Assembly: GCF_025452235.1 (NCBI RefSeq)
Contig: NZ_CP104965.1
Location: forward strand, 2,166,501-2,230,500
From: Devosia neptuniae
GTDB taxonomy: Bacteria > Pseudomonadota > Alphaproteobacteria > Rhizobiales > Devosiaceae
Direction of reading: 5' to 3'
DNA length: 64,000 nt
Under the pieces are notes generated by a model. The model ran no database searches and had not been told where the DNA came from. It was given only the letters and a program-made list of their open reading frames with translations. Each line of letters opens with the position of its first letter. Positions within the stretch are counted from its first letter, which is position 1. Below are positions 1 through 10,103 of the stretch, in pieces. The position numbers and the translations under genes are program-made.

Positions 1-1
1 G

Positions 2-433
2 CTCAAATGGGAAGACGAGACGGCCACTGATATCACTGCCAATTACACACTGAACGACAAAGGCAATGTCGGCGTCGATAACCGCTGCTTTGACGAAGAC
101 GGCAAACCGGCCCGCGCATTGGGCGAGGCTTTTGCAGTGGATGACACCAATGCCCGTTTGCAGGTGAGCTTCCTGCCCCCGGTTATCCGGTGGCTGCCCT
201 TCGGCAGGGGTGATTATTGGGTGCTCAAGATCGATCCCGATTACGCCGTTTCCCTGGTCGGCTCGCCCAGCAGAAAATATCTGTGGGTGCTGGCGCGGCA
301 GCCATTCGTCGCCCGCGAAACGCTCGACGAATATCTCGCCGAAGCCCGCCGCCAGGACTTTGATTTGACCGGGCTTATTACCCCGCGCCACACCGGTCGC
401 GTGGTGAGCGACGACATGGTCGAAGGCAAGTAA
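2..433 (+). CDS. Lipocalin family protein (Blc-like), 3' part only
   Basis: The reading frame is open from base 2 and ends at TAA 431-433, so the N-terminus, including any signal peptide or lipobox, lies outside the window. The visible 143 residues look like the second half of a bacterial lipocalin. They contain N-x-C-F after a GNVGVDN stretch, the YWVLKIDPDY and VGSPSRKYLWVLAR strands, and the C-terminal helix with Asp/Glu-Tyr-Leu spacing. Family members such as Blc are small beta-barrel proteins of the outer membrane that bind fatty acids or lysophospholipids. The ligand here is not known. The next gene is a separately regulated B12-type locus, so no functional link is implied. Confidence 0.8.
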   Translation, partial: LKWEDETATDITANYTLNDKGNVGVDNRCFDEDGKPARALGEAFAVDDTNARLQVSFLPPVIRWLPFGRGDYWVLKIDPDYAVSLVGSPSRKYLWVLARQPFVARETLDEYLAEARRQDFDLTGLITPRHTGRVVSDDMVEGK

Positions 434-505
434 GCTGAACGGGCAGCATCGGCCACCGGCAGGACTTGCGGCCACATTAGCCGGCGTATATGAGAGCCAT
501 GTCAC

Positions 506-690
506 GGTTCCGCCAATTGAGCGCGGATCAAAAGGGAACACGGTGCGGATTACCCATCAGGGGCCAAAACCGAGGCTGCCCTCGCAACTGTAAGCGGCGA
601 GTTTGCTGTTCATTACCACTGGCCTTTTGGCCGGGAAGGGAACAGCAAGCATCCGAGCCGCGAGCCAGGAGACCTGCCGCGACACCGATC
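506..690 (+). promoter_or_regulatory. Cobalamin (B12) riboswitch
   Basis: This leader carries the conserved pieces of a cobalamin aptamer in order: a GGTTCC-type start near 506, AAAGGGAACACGGTG at 531-545, GCTGCCCTCGCAACTGTAA at 575-593, a variable arm, and the B12 box GCCAGGAGACCTGCC at 664-678. It lies upstream of a substrate-binding protein and permease of the BtuF/BtuC class, which fits control by adenosylcobalamin. Exact edges are estimates. Confidence 0.92.
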
Positions 691-723
691 AGCATGCCGG
701 ACGAGGTGTTTCGGCGGGGTTCG

Positions 724-740
724 AGCCAGCCTGGCTGGCT
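724..740 (+). terminator. Hairpin in the riboswitch expression platform
   Basis: AGCCAGCC, one base, then GGCTGGCT forms a perfect inverted repeat between the B12 aptamer and the first gene. It could be the switching stem (terminator or sequestering hairpin). The following sequence is only moderately T-rich, so the type of control is uncertain. Confidence 0.35.
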
Positions 741-842
741 TGTCGTGCGTGTTCTCGTCCGTAACAGGACCGCTCGCACCCTCGCATCTATGCCTATCGG
801 CTTGCCGTTCGGTTGTCCCGAACTGCATCACGAGAGGTTATG

Positions 843-1850
843 ATGCGTCTTCCTGCTATCGTCACCGGCACCTTGCTTGCCGGCGTGGCCTGCATGCCTG
901 CAACAGCGGCCACACACTACCCGCTCATTCTTGAAAATTGCGGCGCCACCATCACCATTGCGGCAGCGCCGCAACGCGCGGTCGGCATCGGCCAGAACAG
1001 CTCCGAAATCATGTTGCTGCTGGGATTGGCCGACCGCATGGTGGGCACCGCCGTATGGGTTTCCCCTGTACTGGACGAATTGGCTAAGGCCAATGCCGGC
1101 GTGCCGCGCCTGGCCGATAATCAGCCCAGCTTTGAAAGCGTGGTCGGGACCAATCCCGATTTCGTTGCGGCGCAATTCCTGTCGGCCCTGGGGCCGGAGG
1201 GCCGCGTCGGCACCCGCGAGCAATTCGCCGATCTGGGCGTGCCCAGCTATGTCTCGCCCACCGATTGCGACACGACCGACAATATTTCCGCCGATGGTTC
1301 GCGGGCCAATTTGTGGACGCCGGAATTGTTGTATCGCGAGATCGAGGAACTGGCAGCGATCTTTGACGTCTCGGCCCAGGGTGATGAGCTGATCGCCGAC
1401 TTCCGGGCGCGTGAGCAGGCGGTGCGAGATCGTCTGGCTGGCCGCTCCGATGATATTTCGATCCTGTTCTGGTTTTCCAGTGCGGAGACTGCCGGTGATG
1501 CTTGGGTGGCGGGTAAGAACGGCGCTCCAGGTTATATCACCAACGTGTTGGGTGCCCGCAATGTCATCGAGACCGAGGCCGAATGGCCGCTGGTCAGCTG
1601 GGAAACGATCGCCACCGCCGACCCGGCCGTGATCGTCATCGGCACGATGGATCGGCGCACGCAGGCGGCGGACGATCCGGCGGTTAAGCGCGAATTCTTG
1701 CACACGGACCCGGTCGCCAGCGCATTGTCGGCGGTGCAAGCCGGCCATATCGTCGAAATGGATGCGCAGGCGATGAACCCGACGCTGCGCACCATTGGGG
1801 GGCTCGAAAAGCTTGCCACGGCGCTGGAAGCCTTCGGTCTCCTCGATTGA
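843..1850 (+). CDS. ABC transporter substrate-binding protein, B12/iron-siderophore type (BtuF/FecB-like)
   Basis: A periplasmic binding protein of 335 residues. An N-terminal signal peptide (hydrophobic run then ATAA) is followed by a FecB/BtuF-type fold: ITIAAAPQRAVGIGQNSSEI, a central helix, and a C-terminal half ending with GGLEKLATALEAFG. It would capture the substrate and deliver it to the permease encoded next. The cobalamin riboswitch upstream points to vitamin B12 or a related corrinoid, although the fold alone would also fit ferric siderophores or heme. ATG 843 is preferred over ATG 840 because GAGAGG at 832-837 then has a five-base spacer. The stop overlaps the TTG start of the permease, so the two are translationally coupled. 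Confidence 0.85.
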   Translation: MRLPAIVTGTLLAGVACMPATAATHYPLILENCGATITIAAAPQRAVGIGQNSSEIMLLLGLADRMVGTAVWVSPVLDELAKANAGVPRLADNQPSFESVVGTNPDFVAAQFLSALGPEGRVGTREQFADLGVPSYVSPTDCDTTDNISADGSRANLWTPELLYREIEELAAIFDVSAQGDELIADFRAREQAVRDRLAGRSDDISILFWFSSAETAGDAWVAGKNGAPGYITNVLGARNVIETEAEWPLVSWETIATADPAVIVIGTMDRRTQAADDPAVKREFLHTDPVASALSAVQAGHIVEMDAQAMNPTLRTIGGLEKLATALEAFGLLD

Positions 1851-2887
1851 GCGCAATTGCAGGCCTGCGCCCGGCCTTCCGGCCGGGTGTTCTTATCGTC
1901 ATCGCCACTGGCCTCCTGCTGCCCGTGGTGATTGCATTGGGGGTGGGCATTGGTGAAATGCCCATCAGCCTCGAAACGACCGTGCAGGCGGTGACCAATC
2001 GCCTGGGCTGGACGCAGCACGAGCTCAGCCGCATCCAGGAAAGCGTGATCTGGGACTATCGGCTGAGCCGCTCGCTGGCCGCCGCCTGTTGCGGCGCGGG
2101 CCTGGCGCTTTGCGGCGCCATATTGCAATCGCTGCTGCGCAATCCGCTGGCCGAACCCTATGTGCTGGGGATTTCGGCCGGCGCCTCGACCGGGGCAGTT
2201 TGCGTCATGCTGCTGGGGCTGGGTGCCGGGGCGGTGACGCTGTCGGCAGGTGCCTTTGCCGGTGCGCTCGCCGCCTTTCTGTTCGTGGTCATGCTCGCCT
2301 CCGGCGCGCGTGGCGGCACCGAGCGCACAATTCTGGCCGGGGTGGCGGCGTCGCAGCTGTTCAATGCCCTGACTGCCTATATCGTGGCCACATCTGCCAA
2401 TGCCGAACAGGCCCGCAGCGTGATGTTCTGGCTATTGGGCAGCTTTGCCGGCGTGCGCTGGTCCGATGTATCGCTGGTGGCCATTGTGGTTGTTGGCGGG
2501 CTTGGCATCTGCCTGCGCTATGCCCGCTCGCTCGATGCCTTTGCCTTCGGCGAAGATGCCGCCGCTTCCCTTGGCGTGCCAGTGCGCCGGGTGCGGCTGG
2601 TATTGTTCGCCGTGACGGCATTGATGACGGCCATGATGGTGTCCATGGTTGGGTCTATCGGCTTTGTGGGCCTCGTGATCCCCCATGCCGCCCGCTTCCT
2701 GGTCGGGCCGGGTCATATGCGGCTGCTGCCGGCTTGTGCGGTGATCGGGGCCAGCTTCATGGTTCTGGCCGATATCGTCTCCCGCATCATCTTGCCGCAA
2801 CAGGTTTTGCCGATTGGGGTGGTCACGGCCCTGGTCGGGGTGCCGTTCTTCGCGGTCATTCTCTATCGCGGCGGGCGTCGCGGATGA
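1847..2887 (+). CDS. FecCD/BtuC-family ABC transporter permease
   Basis: A membrane permease of 346 residues with about nine or ten hydrophobic helices. It has the family signatures QSLLRNPLAEPYVLGISAGA around residue 90-110 and GFVGLVIPHAARF near residue 275-285; the second is the region that contacts the ATPase. It starts at TTG 1847 inside the stop of the binding protein. The riboswitch and partner indicate corrinoid import across the inner membrane. A functional importer needs an ATPase, and none follows: only a short degenerate stretch is present after the stop. The ATPase may be encoded elsewhere or shared with another system. Confidence 0.87.
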   Translation: MSAIAGLRPAFRPGVLIVIATGLLLPVVIALGVGIGEMPISLETTVQAVTNRLGWTQHELSRIQESVIWDYRLSRSLAAACCGAGLALCGAILQSLLRNPLAEPYVLGISAGASTGAVCVMLLGLGAGAVTLSAGAFAGALAAFLFVVMLASGARGGTERTILAGVAASQLFNALTAYIVATSANAEQARSVMFWLLGSFAGVRWSDVSLVAIVVVGGLGICLRYARSLDAFAFGEDAAASLGVPVRRVRLVLFAVTALMTAMMVSMVGSIGFVGLVIPHAARFLVGPGHMRLLPACAVIGASFMVLADIVSRIILPQQVLPIGVVTALVGVPFFAVILYRGGRRG

Positions 2888-3105
2888 GGCCGGAAGTGCC
2901 GTGGCGCCTTGAAATCGGGGCGTCGAAGGGCCATATTCAAACCATATGCGGGCTGCTTGCCCATGTCGGGATCGTCGATCGCCCGGCCATCTCCAGATTT
3001 GCGAACGGTTGCCCCGGCCGCTTCATCGCGGCTGGGGCTGTTGCCTGCGGTGCCATGGCATCTGCTGAACCCAATCCAGAAGGAATGAACCATGTCCGGT
3101 TTTGA
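2884..3105 (+). pseudogene. Possible deleted remnant of the BtuD-type ATPase gene
   Basis: An open frame of 73 codons starts with an ATGA overlap on the permease stop, exactly where the ATPase gene is expected. By eye, its second half (LLAHVGIVDRP, then NGCPGR, then FIAAGAVACGA, then AEPN) lines up with the end of an ABC ATPase: the VGIADRP-like run, LSGGQRQR, the IARALA helix and DEPT. Walker A and nearly all of the first half are missing, and the key residues are changed. The alignment is visual and weak, and this could equally be non-coding. It overlaps the start of the next gene by 14 bases. Confidence 0.22.
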
Positions 3106-3340
3106 CTATTCCGCCGCTGCCGAACTCTATCCGAGCAAGGGCCGCAATGAATCTCCCAAGGCGCGCTACCGCCGGTTTGCGACCGCCGCAGAGGCAGTGC
3201 AATACGCTGTCGAGGAGATGCCGCAGGCCTTGCTGCGGGGCTCGTTTCTTGAGGTTGATGAGCAGCGCTTCGATGGCGCGCAGATTCTTGATCTCTACAG
3301 TGCCGAAACCTACCCGCTGGTGCGCGCCCCTGCGGACTGA
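3092..3340 (+). CDS. Small conserved hypothetical protein (82 aa)
   Basis: A short soluble protein with AGAAGGA at 3078-3084 placed well before ATG 3092. Composition is normal for a cytosolic protein, with charged helices (ARYRRFATAAEAVQYAVEEM) and no membrane segment, cysteine motif or signal peptide. I recognise the general look of a small Hyphomicrobiales protein but know no function. The Shine-Dalgarno sequence and codon use support a real gene. It lies after the degraded ATPase region, on the same strand as the transporter genes. Confidence 0.65.
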   Translation: MSGFDYSAAAELYPSKGRNESPKARYRRFATAAEAVQYAVEEMPQALLRGSFLEVDEQRFDGAQILDLYSAETYPLVRAPAD

Positions 3341-3613
3341 GCCCAAATAATGGGAACGGGCCGCCATCTTGTGGGTTGATCCATAGAGGCCGGCGCGCGT
3401 CAACCGGACGTGGTGGTATAGGGAACGGGCTGGTTTTTCCGGTTTCCCGGTCCGGCCAACGCAATGGCAGCCGAGCTCTTGTCCCACCCGCGCCGCGCCT
3501 CATCCGCATTCCTGTTCCACGGTGATTGTTGCCTGCGATGGCTTTGGCGCAGTAAGTGCGTAGAGGCCAACGCGCCGGAGAGTCGCGCCGTGAATTTACT
3601 CCGAGAATTGAGC

Positions 3614-4195
3614 ATGGGAGAGATCGTGTCGCGCATTGCGGCCGTGCTCCTCTATGCAGCAATCCAGGGCCTCGCTCTGGCCGGTTTCGCGCGCCTGCTG
3701 GGTGACAAACGGCCGCAATATGAGGGCCGTCTGACCGCCAATCCCTTTGTCCATATCTCGGTATGGGGCACCGTGATAGCAGCGCTGTTCGCCATGAGCT
3801 GGGTGCGGGTGGTGCGGTTCGACCCGGCGCAGAATCGGTTGGGACGCTGGGGGCTGCTGCTGGTGGCCGTGTTGGCGCTAGCTGTGGTCGTGGCACTGGT
3901 GCCACTGATCGACCTGCTGCGGCCGCTGGCCTTGCTGTTACCGCGAACCGGTGGCTATGCAGTGCTGTATGTGGCGGGGCAATTGCAGATATTGGCTTTG
4001 GCCTCGGCAGCGCTCAATCTGCTGCCAATCCCCGGACTGATCGGCGGGGTGCTCTGGCAGGCCATCTGGCCGGGCGAGGAGCGGCGCCTGCTGCGGCTCG
4101 AGCCTTTTGGGCTGGCCTTGGTGATCGTCGCAATCGTGGCCGGCCGGTTGCCCAACCTGGCCAACATGCTGCTGCCGCTGGTACAGCTTCGCTAG
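3614..4195 (+). CDS. Site-2-protease-like (M50 fold) membrane protein lacking catalytic residues
   Basis: A polytopic membrane protein of 193 residues with about five hydrophobic segments. Its landmarks are those of small M50 peptidases: a first helix leading to LLGDKRPQYEGRLTANPFVH, and late on NLLPIPGLIGG (residues 135-145). The zinc-binding HExxH is replaced by QGLAL (residues 18-22), and the Asp usual in NLLPIPPLDGG is Ile143, so it is probably not a metalloprotease. It may be a pseudoenzyme. ATG 3614 is used; it has only a weak ribosome site, and GTG 3626 after GGGAGAG is an alternative. The 273 bases before it hold no gene I can support. Confidence 0.65.
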   Translation: MGEIVSRIAAVLLYAAIQGLALAGFARLLGDKRPQYEGRLTANPFVHISVWGTVIAALFAMSWVRVVRFDPAQNRLGRWGLLLVAVLALAVVVALVPLIDLLRPLALLLPRTGGYAVLYVAGQLQILALASAALNLLPIPGLIGGVLWQAIWPGEERRLLRLEPFGLALVIVAIVAGRLPNLANMLLPLVQLR

Positions 4196-4200
4196 GAAGC

Positions 4201-4223
4201 CGCCTCTCCGCAAGGGAGAGGCG
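4201..4223. terminator. Hairpin between convergent genes
   Basis: CGCCTCTCC (4201-4209) and GGAGAGGCG (4215-4223) form a perfect nine-base stem with a five-base loop. It lies between the stops of the M50-like gene (+) and the sugar-binding protein (-). No strong T-run follows on either strand, so it is a plausible but imperfect bidirectional terminator. Confidence 0.5.
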
Positions 4224-4236
4224 CCCGATTGGCGGA

Positions 4237-5175
4237 CTACTCCGCGTTAACCGCAGTGATGAGCTTGGTGGGCACGTAAGTGACGCGCTGCTTGAGCTCT
4301 TCACCGGCAAGAACCCGCGTAACAGCATCAGCAGTAGCGGCGCCGATGCCGGCGAAGTCTTGGGCGACGCTGGCCTCGAAATTGCCGCCCGTGGCGATGG
4401 CTTCGCGGGCCTGGGGGTTGGCGTCGATGCCGGTGATGACGATGCCTTCGCCCTCACGGCCGGCGGCTTCGATGGCTTGGAGGGCGCCGAGAGCGGGCTG
4501 GTCCCAGGCGGCCCAGACGGCCTTGATGCTGCCGGGCTCTGGGTTGGCGGCAAGGATGGCTTCCATCTTGGCGCGGGAATCGGCAATGCCGCCGTCGGAG
4601 ACGTCGGGGGTGACGCGGTCGAGTACTTTGATATCGGGGAAATTGCCGAAGACGGCATCGGCCACCACGCCGCGCACCTGCACGGGCGGGAAGGCTTCGA
4701 AGATGAACATCACCACATTGCCCTCGCCACCGATACGGTCGGCCACATAGGTCGCGGTTTCGGCGGCCATGGCATAGCCATTGGAGGTGACATTGGTGGC
4801 CAGCAGCGGATCGCTGCCGGCATCCATGCCGATGACCGGAATGCCGGCGTCGGCGGCGGCCTGCAGGCCCGCAGCAACCTGGCTGGGATCGACATTGATG
4901 ACGATGGCATCGACATTCTGGGTGACCATGTCCTCGATGCGGCTGATCACGGCGGCGACGTCGCCGGCGGTGTCGATGACATTGACGTCCCAATCCTTGT
5001 CCTTGGCGGCAGCCTGGAAGGACTCGACATAGAATTGAGTGCCGGGCTGGGCCAGATAGGGCGTGATGATGGCGATCTTGGACTGGGCCATGGCGCCGCT
5101 CGCGCCCAGAGTGGCAGCGAGCAGGCTCGCGCCAGCCAGCAGGCTGCGGGTGAAATGAATGGTCTTGAACGTCAT
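4237..5175 (-). CDS. Sugar ABC transporter substrate-binding protein (RbsB/periplasmic binding protein type)
   Basis: A periplasmic sugar-binding protein of 312 residues. A typical signal peptide (hydrophobic stretch ending SGAMAQ) precedes a type-I periplasmic-binding fold: KIAIITPYLAQPGTQFYVES at the N-terminus, NVDAIVINVDPSQVAAGLQA near 100, and GIPVIGMDAGSDP next. Relatives bind ribose, xylose, inositol or similar and feed CUT2-type ABC importers. No ATPase or permease gene of that type is nearby, which is odd. The divergent neighbour is a FGGY sugar kinase, so the pair may share a promoter region (5176-5291) and a substrate. ATG 5175 is chosen because it starts the signal peptide and has AGGGGAAC upstream. 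Confidence 0.88.
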   Translation of the reverse strand: MTFKTIHFTRSLLAGASLLAATLGASGAMAQSKIAIITPYLAQPGTQFYVESFQAAAKDKDWDVNVIDTAGDVAAVISRIEDMVTQNVDAIVINVDPSQVAAGLQAAADAGIPVIGMDAGSDPLLATNVTSNGYAMAAETATYVADRIGGEGNVVMFIFEAFPPVQVRGVVADAVFGNFPDIKVLDRVTPDVSDGGIADSRAKMEAILAANPEPGSIKAVWAAWDQPALGALQAIEAAGREGEGIVITGIDANPQAREAIATGGNFEASVAQDFAGIGAATADAVTRVLAGEELKQRVTYVPTKLITAVNAE

Positions 5176-5291
5176 ATGCTTGTTCCCCTGGATGCGAATG
5201 CCATCGGGTACGTCGTCGCGATGGTTCCCTTTCGCCGGCAGGCACCATATTGGAGAGGCTTGAGGGCGACTAGGCAATTTGGGGACGTGAC

Positions 5292-6746
5292 GTGGCGAAA
5301 ATCACGCTGATCGGCTTGGATGTGGGCACGACGGCCACCAAGGCGGTGCTGATCGACGAGGCGGGGGAGCGATTGGCGGCGTTTGCGCATCCGCATGCGA
5401 CCAGCCGGCCGCAGGAAGGCCATGCCGAGCAGGACCCGCGCGATTGGATGGCCGGCGTGCTGGGGGCGCTGGATGCTTTTTCGCAGGGGCATGATCTGAG
5501 CGGGCTCAAAGCGATCGGCATTTGCAGCCAGGTCAATAGCCATGTGTTCGTGGATGGGGCAGGCACGCCGCTGCTGCCGGCGATTATCTGGCAGGATGGG
5601 CGTTCGGCGCCGGATGCAGCTGCCCTGGATGGGCAGGTGAGTGCGGACCAGAAAATCGGCTGGTTTGGCACGCCGATGCCGATTGATGCGAGCCATGCGC
5701 TGTCGCGGATGGCGCATGTGCGGCGAATGCATCCGGACATTTATGCGCGCACGCGCCATGTGCTGGCGCCCAAGGATTATTGTATTTTGCAGCTGACCGG
5801 GGCGGTGTTGAGCGACCCCATTGCGGCGGTGGGGCTGGTGGATGGAAGGGGCGATTATGTCGCCGAGCTGCTGGCGCTGGTGCCGCGGGCGGCGGAGCTA
5901 TTGCCGCCGCTGGCGAGCTTTACGACGATTGCGGGCACGGTGCGGGCAGGACTGCCTTGTGCCGGCGTGCCGGTTGTTGTCGGGGCAATGGATGCCTGGG
6001 GCGGCATGTTCGGGGTGGGCGTGGTGGCCAATGGGGACGCCATGTATCAGAGCGGCACCAGCGATGTGCCGGGGATTGTCTCGAGCACGATTGTGCCCAC
6101 GCCGGGAGTGATCCTCTTTCCGCCCTATGAGGGGGTGGTGATGCATGCGGCGCCCACCCAATCGGGCGGGGCGGCGCTGGGGTGGATCGCGGGCGTGTTG
6201 GGGCGGACGCCAGCCGAGGTAGCGGCTTTGGGTGCGAGTGCGACGCCGGGGCCATCGGTGCCGCTGTTTTTGCCGCATTTGCGGGGGGAGCGGGCGCCGC
6301 TGTGGGATAGCGCGTCGCGGGGAGTATTTGCGCGGCTCGATCCGGGGTCGGGGGCGGCGGAAATGGCGCGGGCAGTGATGGAGGGCGTAGCCTATGCCGG
6401 GCGCTGGGCGTTCGAGGCGCTGTATCGCTCGGCGGCGGTGGACCCGGCGGTGATCAATATTGGGGGCGGCGGGTCGCTATCCGATGGCTGGTGCCAGATA
6501 CGGGCGGATGTGTTGGGCAAGCCCCTGCGGCGCTGCGTGGCGCCGGAATCTGCGGCGCTGGGAGCGGCGATTTTAGCGGGACAAGCGAGCGGGATTGGGG
6601 GAACGCTGACGGAAGCAGTGCGGCAACTCGTGCGGTATGACCGGGTATTCGAGCCGAATGGCGCGGTGGCGGGCTACCATGCCGACCGGTTTGGTCATTA
6701 TCAGGCGCTGTATGCGGATTTGCGGGTTTTTAATACGCGGTTTTAG
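5292..6746 (+). CDS. FGGY-family carbohydrate kinase (xylulokinase-like)
   Basis: A cytoplasmic ATP-dependent sugar kinase of 484 residues. The N-terminal phosphate-binding motif GLDVGTTATKAVLID (about residues 8-22), IIWQDGRS near residue 100, the GAMDAWGGMFGVG segment near 235, and the C-terminal INIGGGGSLSDGWCQIRADV segment are the FGGY landmarks. Length is normal. It phosphorylates a pentose, pentulose or polyol that cannot be named from sequence; the divergent sugar-binding protein suggests both serve one substrate. The start is GTG 5292. Confidence 0.87.
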   Translation: MAKITLIGLDVGTTATKAVLIDEAGERLAAFAHPHATSRPQEGHAEQDPRDWMAGVLGALDAFSQGHDLSGLKAIGICSQVNSHVFVDGAGTPLLPAIIWQDGRSAPDAAALDGQVSADQKIGWFGTPMPIDASHALSRMAHVRRMHPDIYARTRHVLAPKDYCILQLTGAVLSDPIAAVGLVDGRGDYVAELLALVPRAAELLPPLASFTTIAGTVRAGLPCAGVPVVVGAMDAWGGMFGVGVVANGDAMYQSGTSDVPGIVSSTIVPTPGVILFPPYEGVVMHAAPTQSGGAALGWIAGVLGRTPAEVAALGASATPGPSVPLFLPHLRGERAPLWDSASRGVFARLDPGSGAAEMARAVMEGVAYAGRWAFEALYRSAAVDPAVINIGGGGSLSDGWCQIRADVLGKPLRRCVAPESAALGAAILAGQASGIGGTLTEAVRQLVRYDRVFEPNGAVAGYHADRFGHYQALYADLRVFNTRF

Positions 6747-6761
6747 TTCGCACGCTGAGCC

Positions 6762-6787
6762 ACCCTTCTCCCCTTGTGGGAGAAGGT
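6762..6787. terminator. Palindromic repeat/hairpin between convergent genes
   Basis: ACCCTTCTCCC and GGGAGAAGGT pair around a TTGT loop with one bulged C. The hairpin is followed by CCCAAGGGCGGATGAGGGG. This layout resembles a dispersed palindromic intergenic element common in Rhizobiales. It separates the kinase stop from the oxidoreductase stop and may terminate both transcripts. Confidence 0.5.
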
Positions 6788-6809
6788 GCCCAAGGGCGGA
6801 TGAGGGGGC

Positions 6810-8426
6810 TTAGCGCCCCGTCCCGATCATCTCTGCGGCTTTTGAGCCGATCGCCATGGCGGGGGCATTGGTATTCCCCGAGACGATAGCGGGCATGATC
6901 GAGCAGTCGATAACGCGCAGACCATCCACGCCGCGCAAGCGCAGGCGCTCGTCGACGACGGCCATGGGGTCACTGTCGGGCCCCATGCGAGCGGTGCCGA
7001 CGGGGTGGTAATTGGTTTTGACGGTCTGGCCGGCGAAGCGGGCGAGGTCTTCCTCGGCGGTAACGGCGGGGCCGGGCAGGAGTTCTTCGGCGATCTTGGA
7101 TTTGAAAGGCTCGGTGGCGAGCAATTGGCGGGCGACGGCGAGCGATGCCAATGTCAGCCGCAGATCGTCGGCATGACCGAAGAAGTTGCAATCGACCAGT
7201 GGCTGATCCCCGGGATTGGCCGAGCGCAGCTTGACGCTGCCGCGCGCCTTGGGGCGGAGCAGGCAGGAGGTGAAGGTGACGCCATAGGTGGGCTTGGCGG
7301 AGGAGACGTCACGGTCGAGATACACGATTGGCGCGCAATAGAGCTGGATGGTGGGGCGGTCGCCGCCGTCGGGATCGTAGAACAGGCAGGCTTCGATGCC
7401 GGTGGTGGTGACGGGGCCCGAATTGAACAGCAGATATTGCAACCCGTTGCGGATCATGGGCCAGCCCTTGTCCTGGCCGAAATAGCCGGACTTGGCTTTG
7501 GTGGTGGCGATGATGGGGACTTCGTGATGGTCCTGCAGATTGGCGCCGACGCCGGGCAGGTCGGCGGCAACGGATATGCCGTGTTCGCGCAGGTGATCGG
7601 CAGAGCCGATGCCGGACAGCATGAGCAATTTGGCGGTGTTGTAGGTGCCGGCGCCGATCAGCACTTCGCGGTCGGCGTGGACGGTGTGGGTCGTGCCGTC
7701 CTTGGAATAGGCGAGGCCGATGGCGCGGTTGTTGTCGATGATGATGCGGTCGACGCGGGCGCCGGTGATGATGGTGAGGCGCCCGTCTTTGCGTAGCGGA
7801 TCGAGGAAGGCTTTTTTGGCGTCGGAGCGGGCCTTGTGGCGATTCCAGAGGCCATAGGTGTGCTGCATGATGCCGACGCCGTTCTGCCGGACGCCGTTGA
7901 AATCGGGATTATAGGCATGGCCCAGGCCCTGGGCGGCGAGCAGGAAATCTTCGGTCGTGTCGCAAATCTGGCCGGGCTCGGAGACGCGCAAATTGCCGGC
8001 AATGCCGTGATAGACATTGTTGAAGCGCGTATTGGCTTCGATGTTTTTGAAGTGGGGGAGCAGGTCGGTGTAAGACCAGGCGCCGGTATTGCCCAGGCTC
8101 GTCGCCCAGCCGTCGTAATCTTCGCGCTGGCCGCGCATATAGACCATGGCATTGACCGCGCTGCCGCCGCCCAGTGCCTTGGCGACCGGCACGATGGGGC
8201 CGCGCCCGCCGAGCTGCGGTTGGGGGACGGTATGGTGCATTTCGAGGAAATCCTCGCGCGCCAGATATTTCATATAGCCGGCGGGGAAATCCATGAGGCG
8301 GGCGGTCTTGGCGGGGCCGCGCTCGATGATGAGCACGGAGCAGCCGAAATCGCGCACGAGGCGCATGGCCGCGACTGAAGCGGCCGAGCCGCCGCCGGCA
8401 ATGATGAAATCGTAGCTGGACGCCAA
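6810..8426 (-). CDS. GMC-family FAD-dependent oxidoreductase (choline/alcohol dehydrogenase type)
   Basis: A flavoprotein of 538 residues, full length for the family. The N-terminus has the dinucleotide fold [18 protein letters not shown] and an acidic residue at the end of the second strand (IIERG). [14 protein letters not shown] is the first GMC signature, [17 protein letters not shown] the second. The catalytic pair is visible as His474 ([10 protein letters not shown]) and Asn518 (SGNTNAPA). Relatives oxidise choline, polyethylene glycol, sugars or other alcohols; the substrate here cannot be fixed. The start is TTG 8426 with GGGGAC upstream. It is divergent from pccB across a 144-base gap that should carry both promoters. 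Confidence 0.88.
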   Translation of the reverse strand: MASSYDFIIAGGGSAASVAAMRLVRDFGCSVLIIERGPAKTARLMDFPAGYMKYLAREDFLEMHHTVPQPQLGGRGPIVPVAKALGGGSAVNAMVYMRGQREDYDGWATSLGNTGAWSYTDLLPHFKNIEANTRFNNVYHGIAGNLRVSEPGQICDTTEDFLLAAQGLGHAYNPDFNGVRQNGVGIMQHTYGLWNRHKARSDAKKAFLDPLRKDGRLTIITGARVDRIIIDNNRAIGLAYSKDGTTHTVHADREVLIGAGTYNTAKLLMLSGIGSADHLREHGISVAADLPGVGANLQDHHEVPIIATTKAKSGYFGQDKGWPMIRNGLQYLLFNSGPVTTTGIEACLFYDPDGGDRPTIQLYCAPIVYLDRDVSSAKPTYGVTFTSCLLRPKARGSVKLRSANPGDQPLVDCNFFGHADDLRLTLASLAVARQLLATEPFKSKIAEELLPGPAVTAEEDLARFAGQTVKTNYHPVGTARMGPDSDPMAVVDERLRLRGVDGLRVIDCSIMPAIVSGNTNAPAMAIGSKAAEMIGTGR

Positions 8427-8570
8427 GGCCAGGTCCCCTCCGCCGGATTGTTCCCGCGCTTTTGGGGCGCACTATTGCAGAGCGGGGAAACGGGGGCTAG
8501 CGCCGAGTTTTCGCTTTCGACAGGCTGGTTTGTCGGGCTAGTCTGCCCGCCAAAGACGGGGGAACCGCCG

Positions 8571-10099
<1,529 letters not shown>

Positions 10100-10103
<4 letters not shown>

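Noticed and set aside
3763-5310. Long + strand frame across the M50-like gene and the sugar-binding protein
   Set aside because: Its product is Gly/Ala/Asp-rich with no fold pattern and conflicts with two supported genes.
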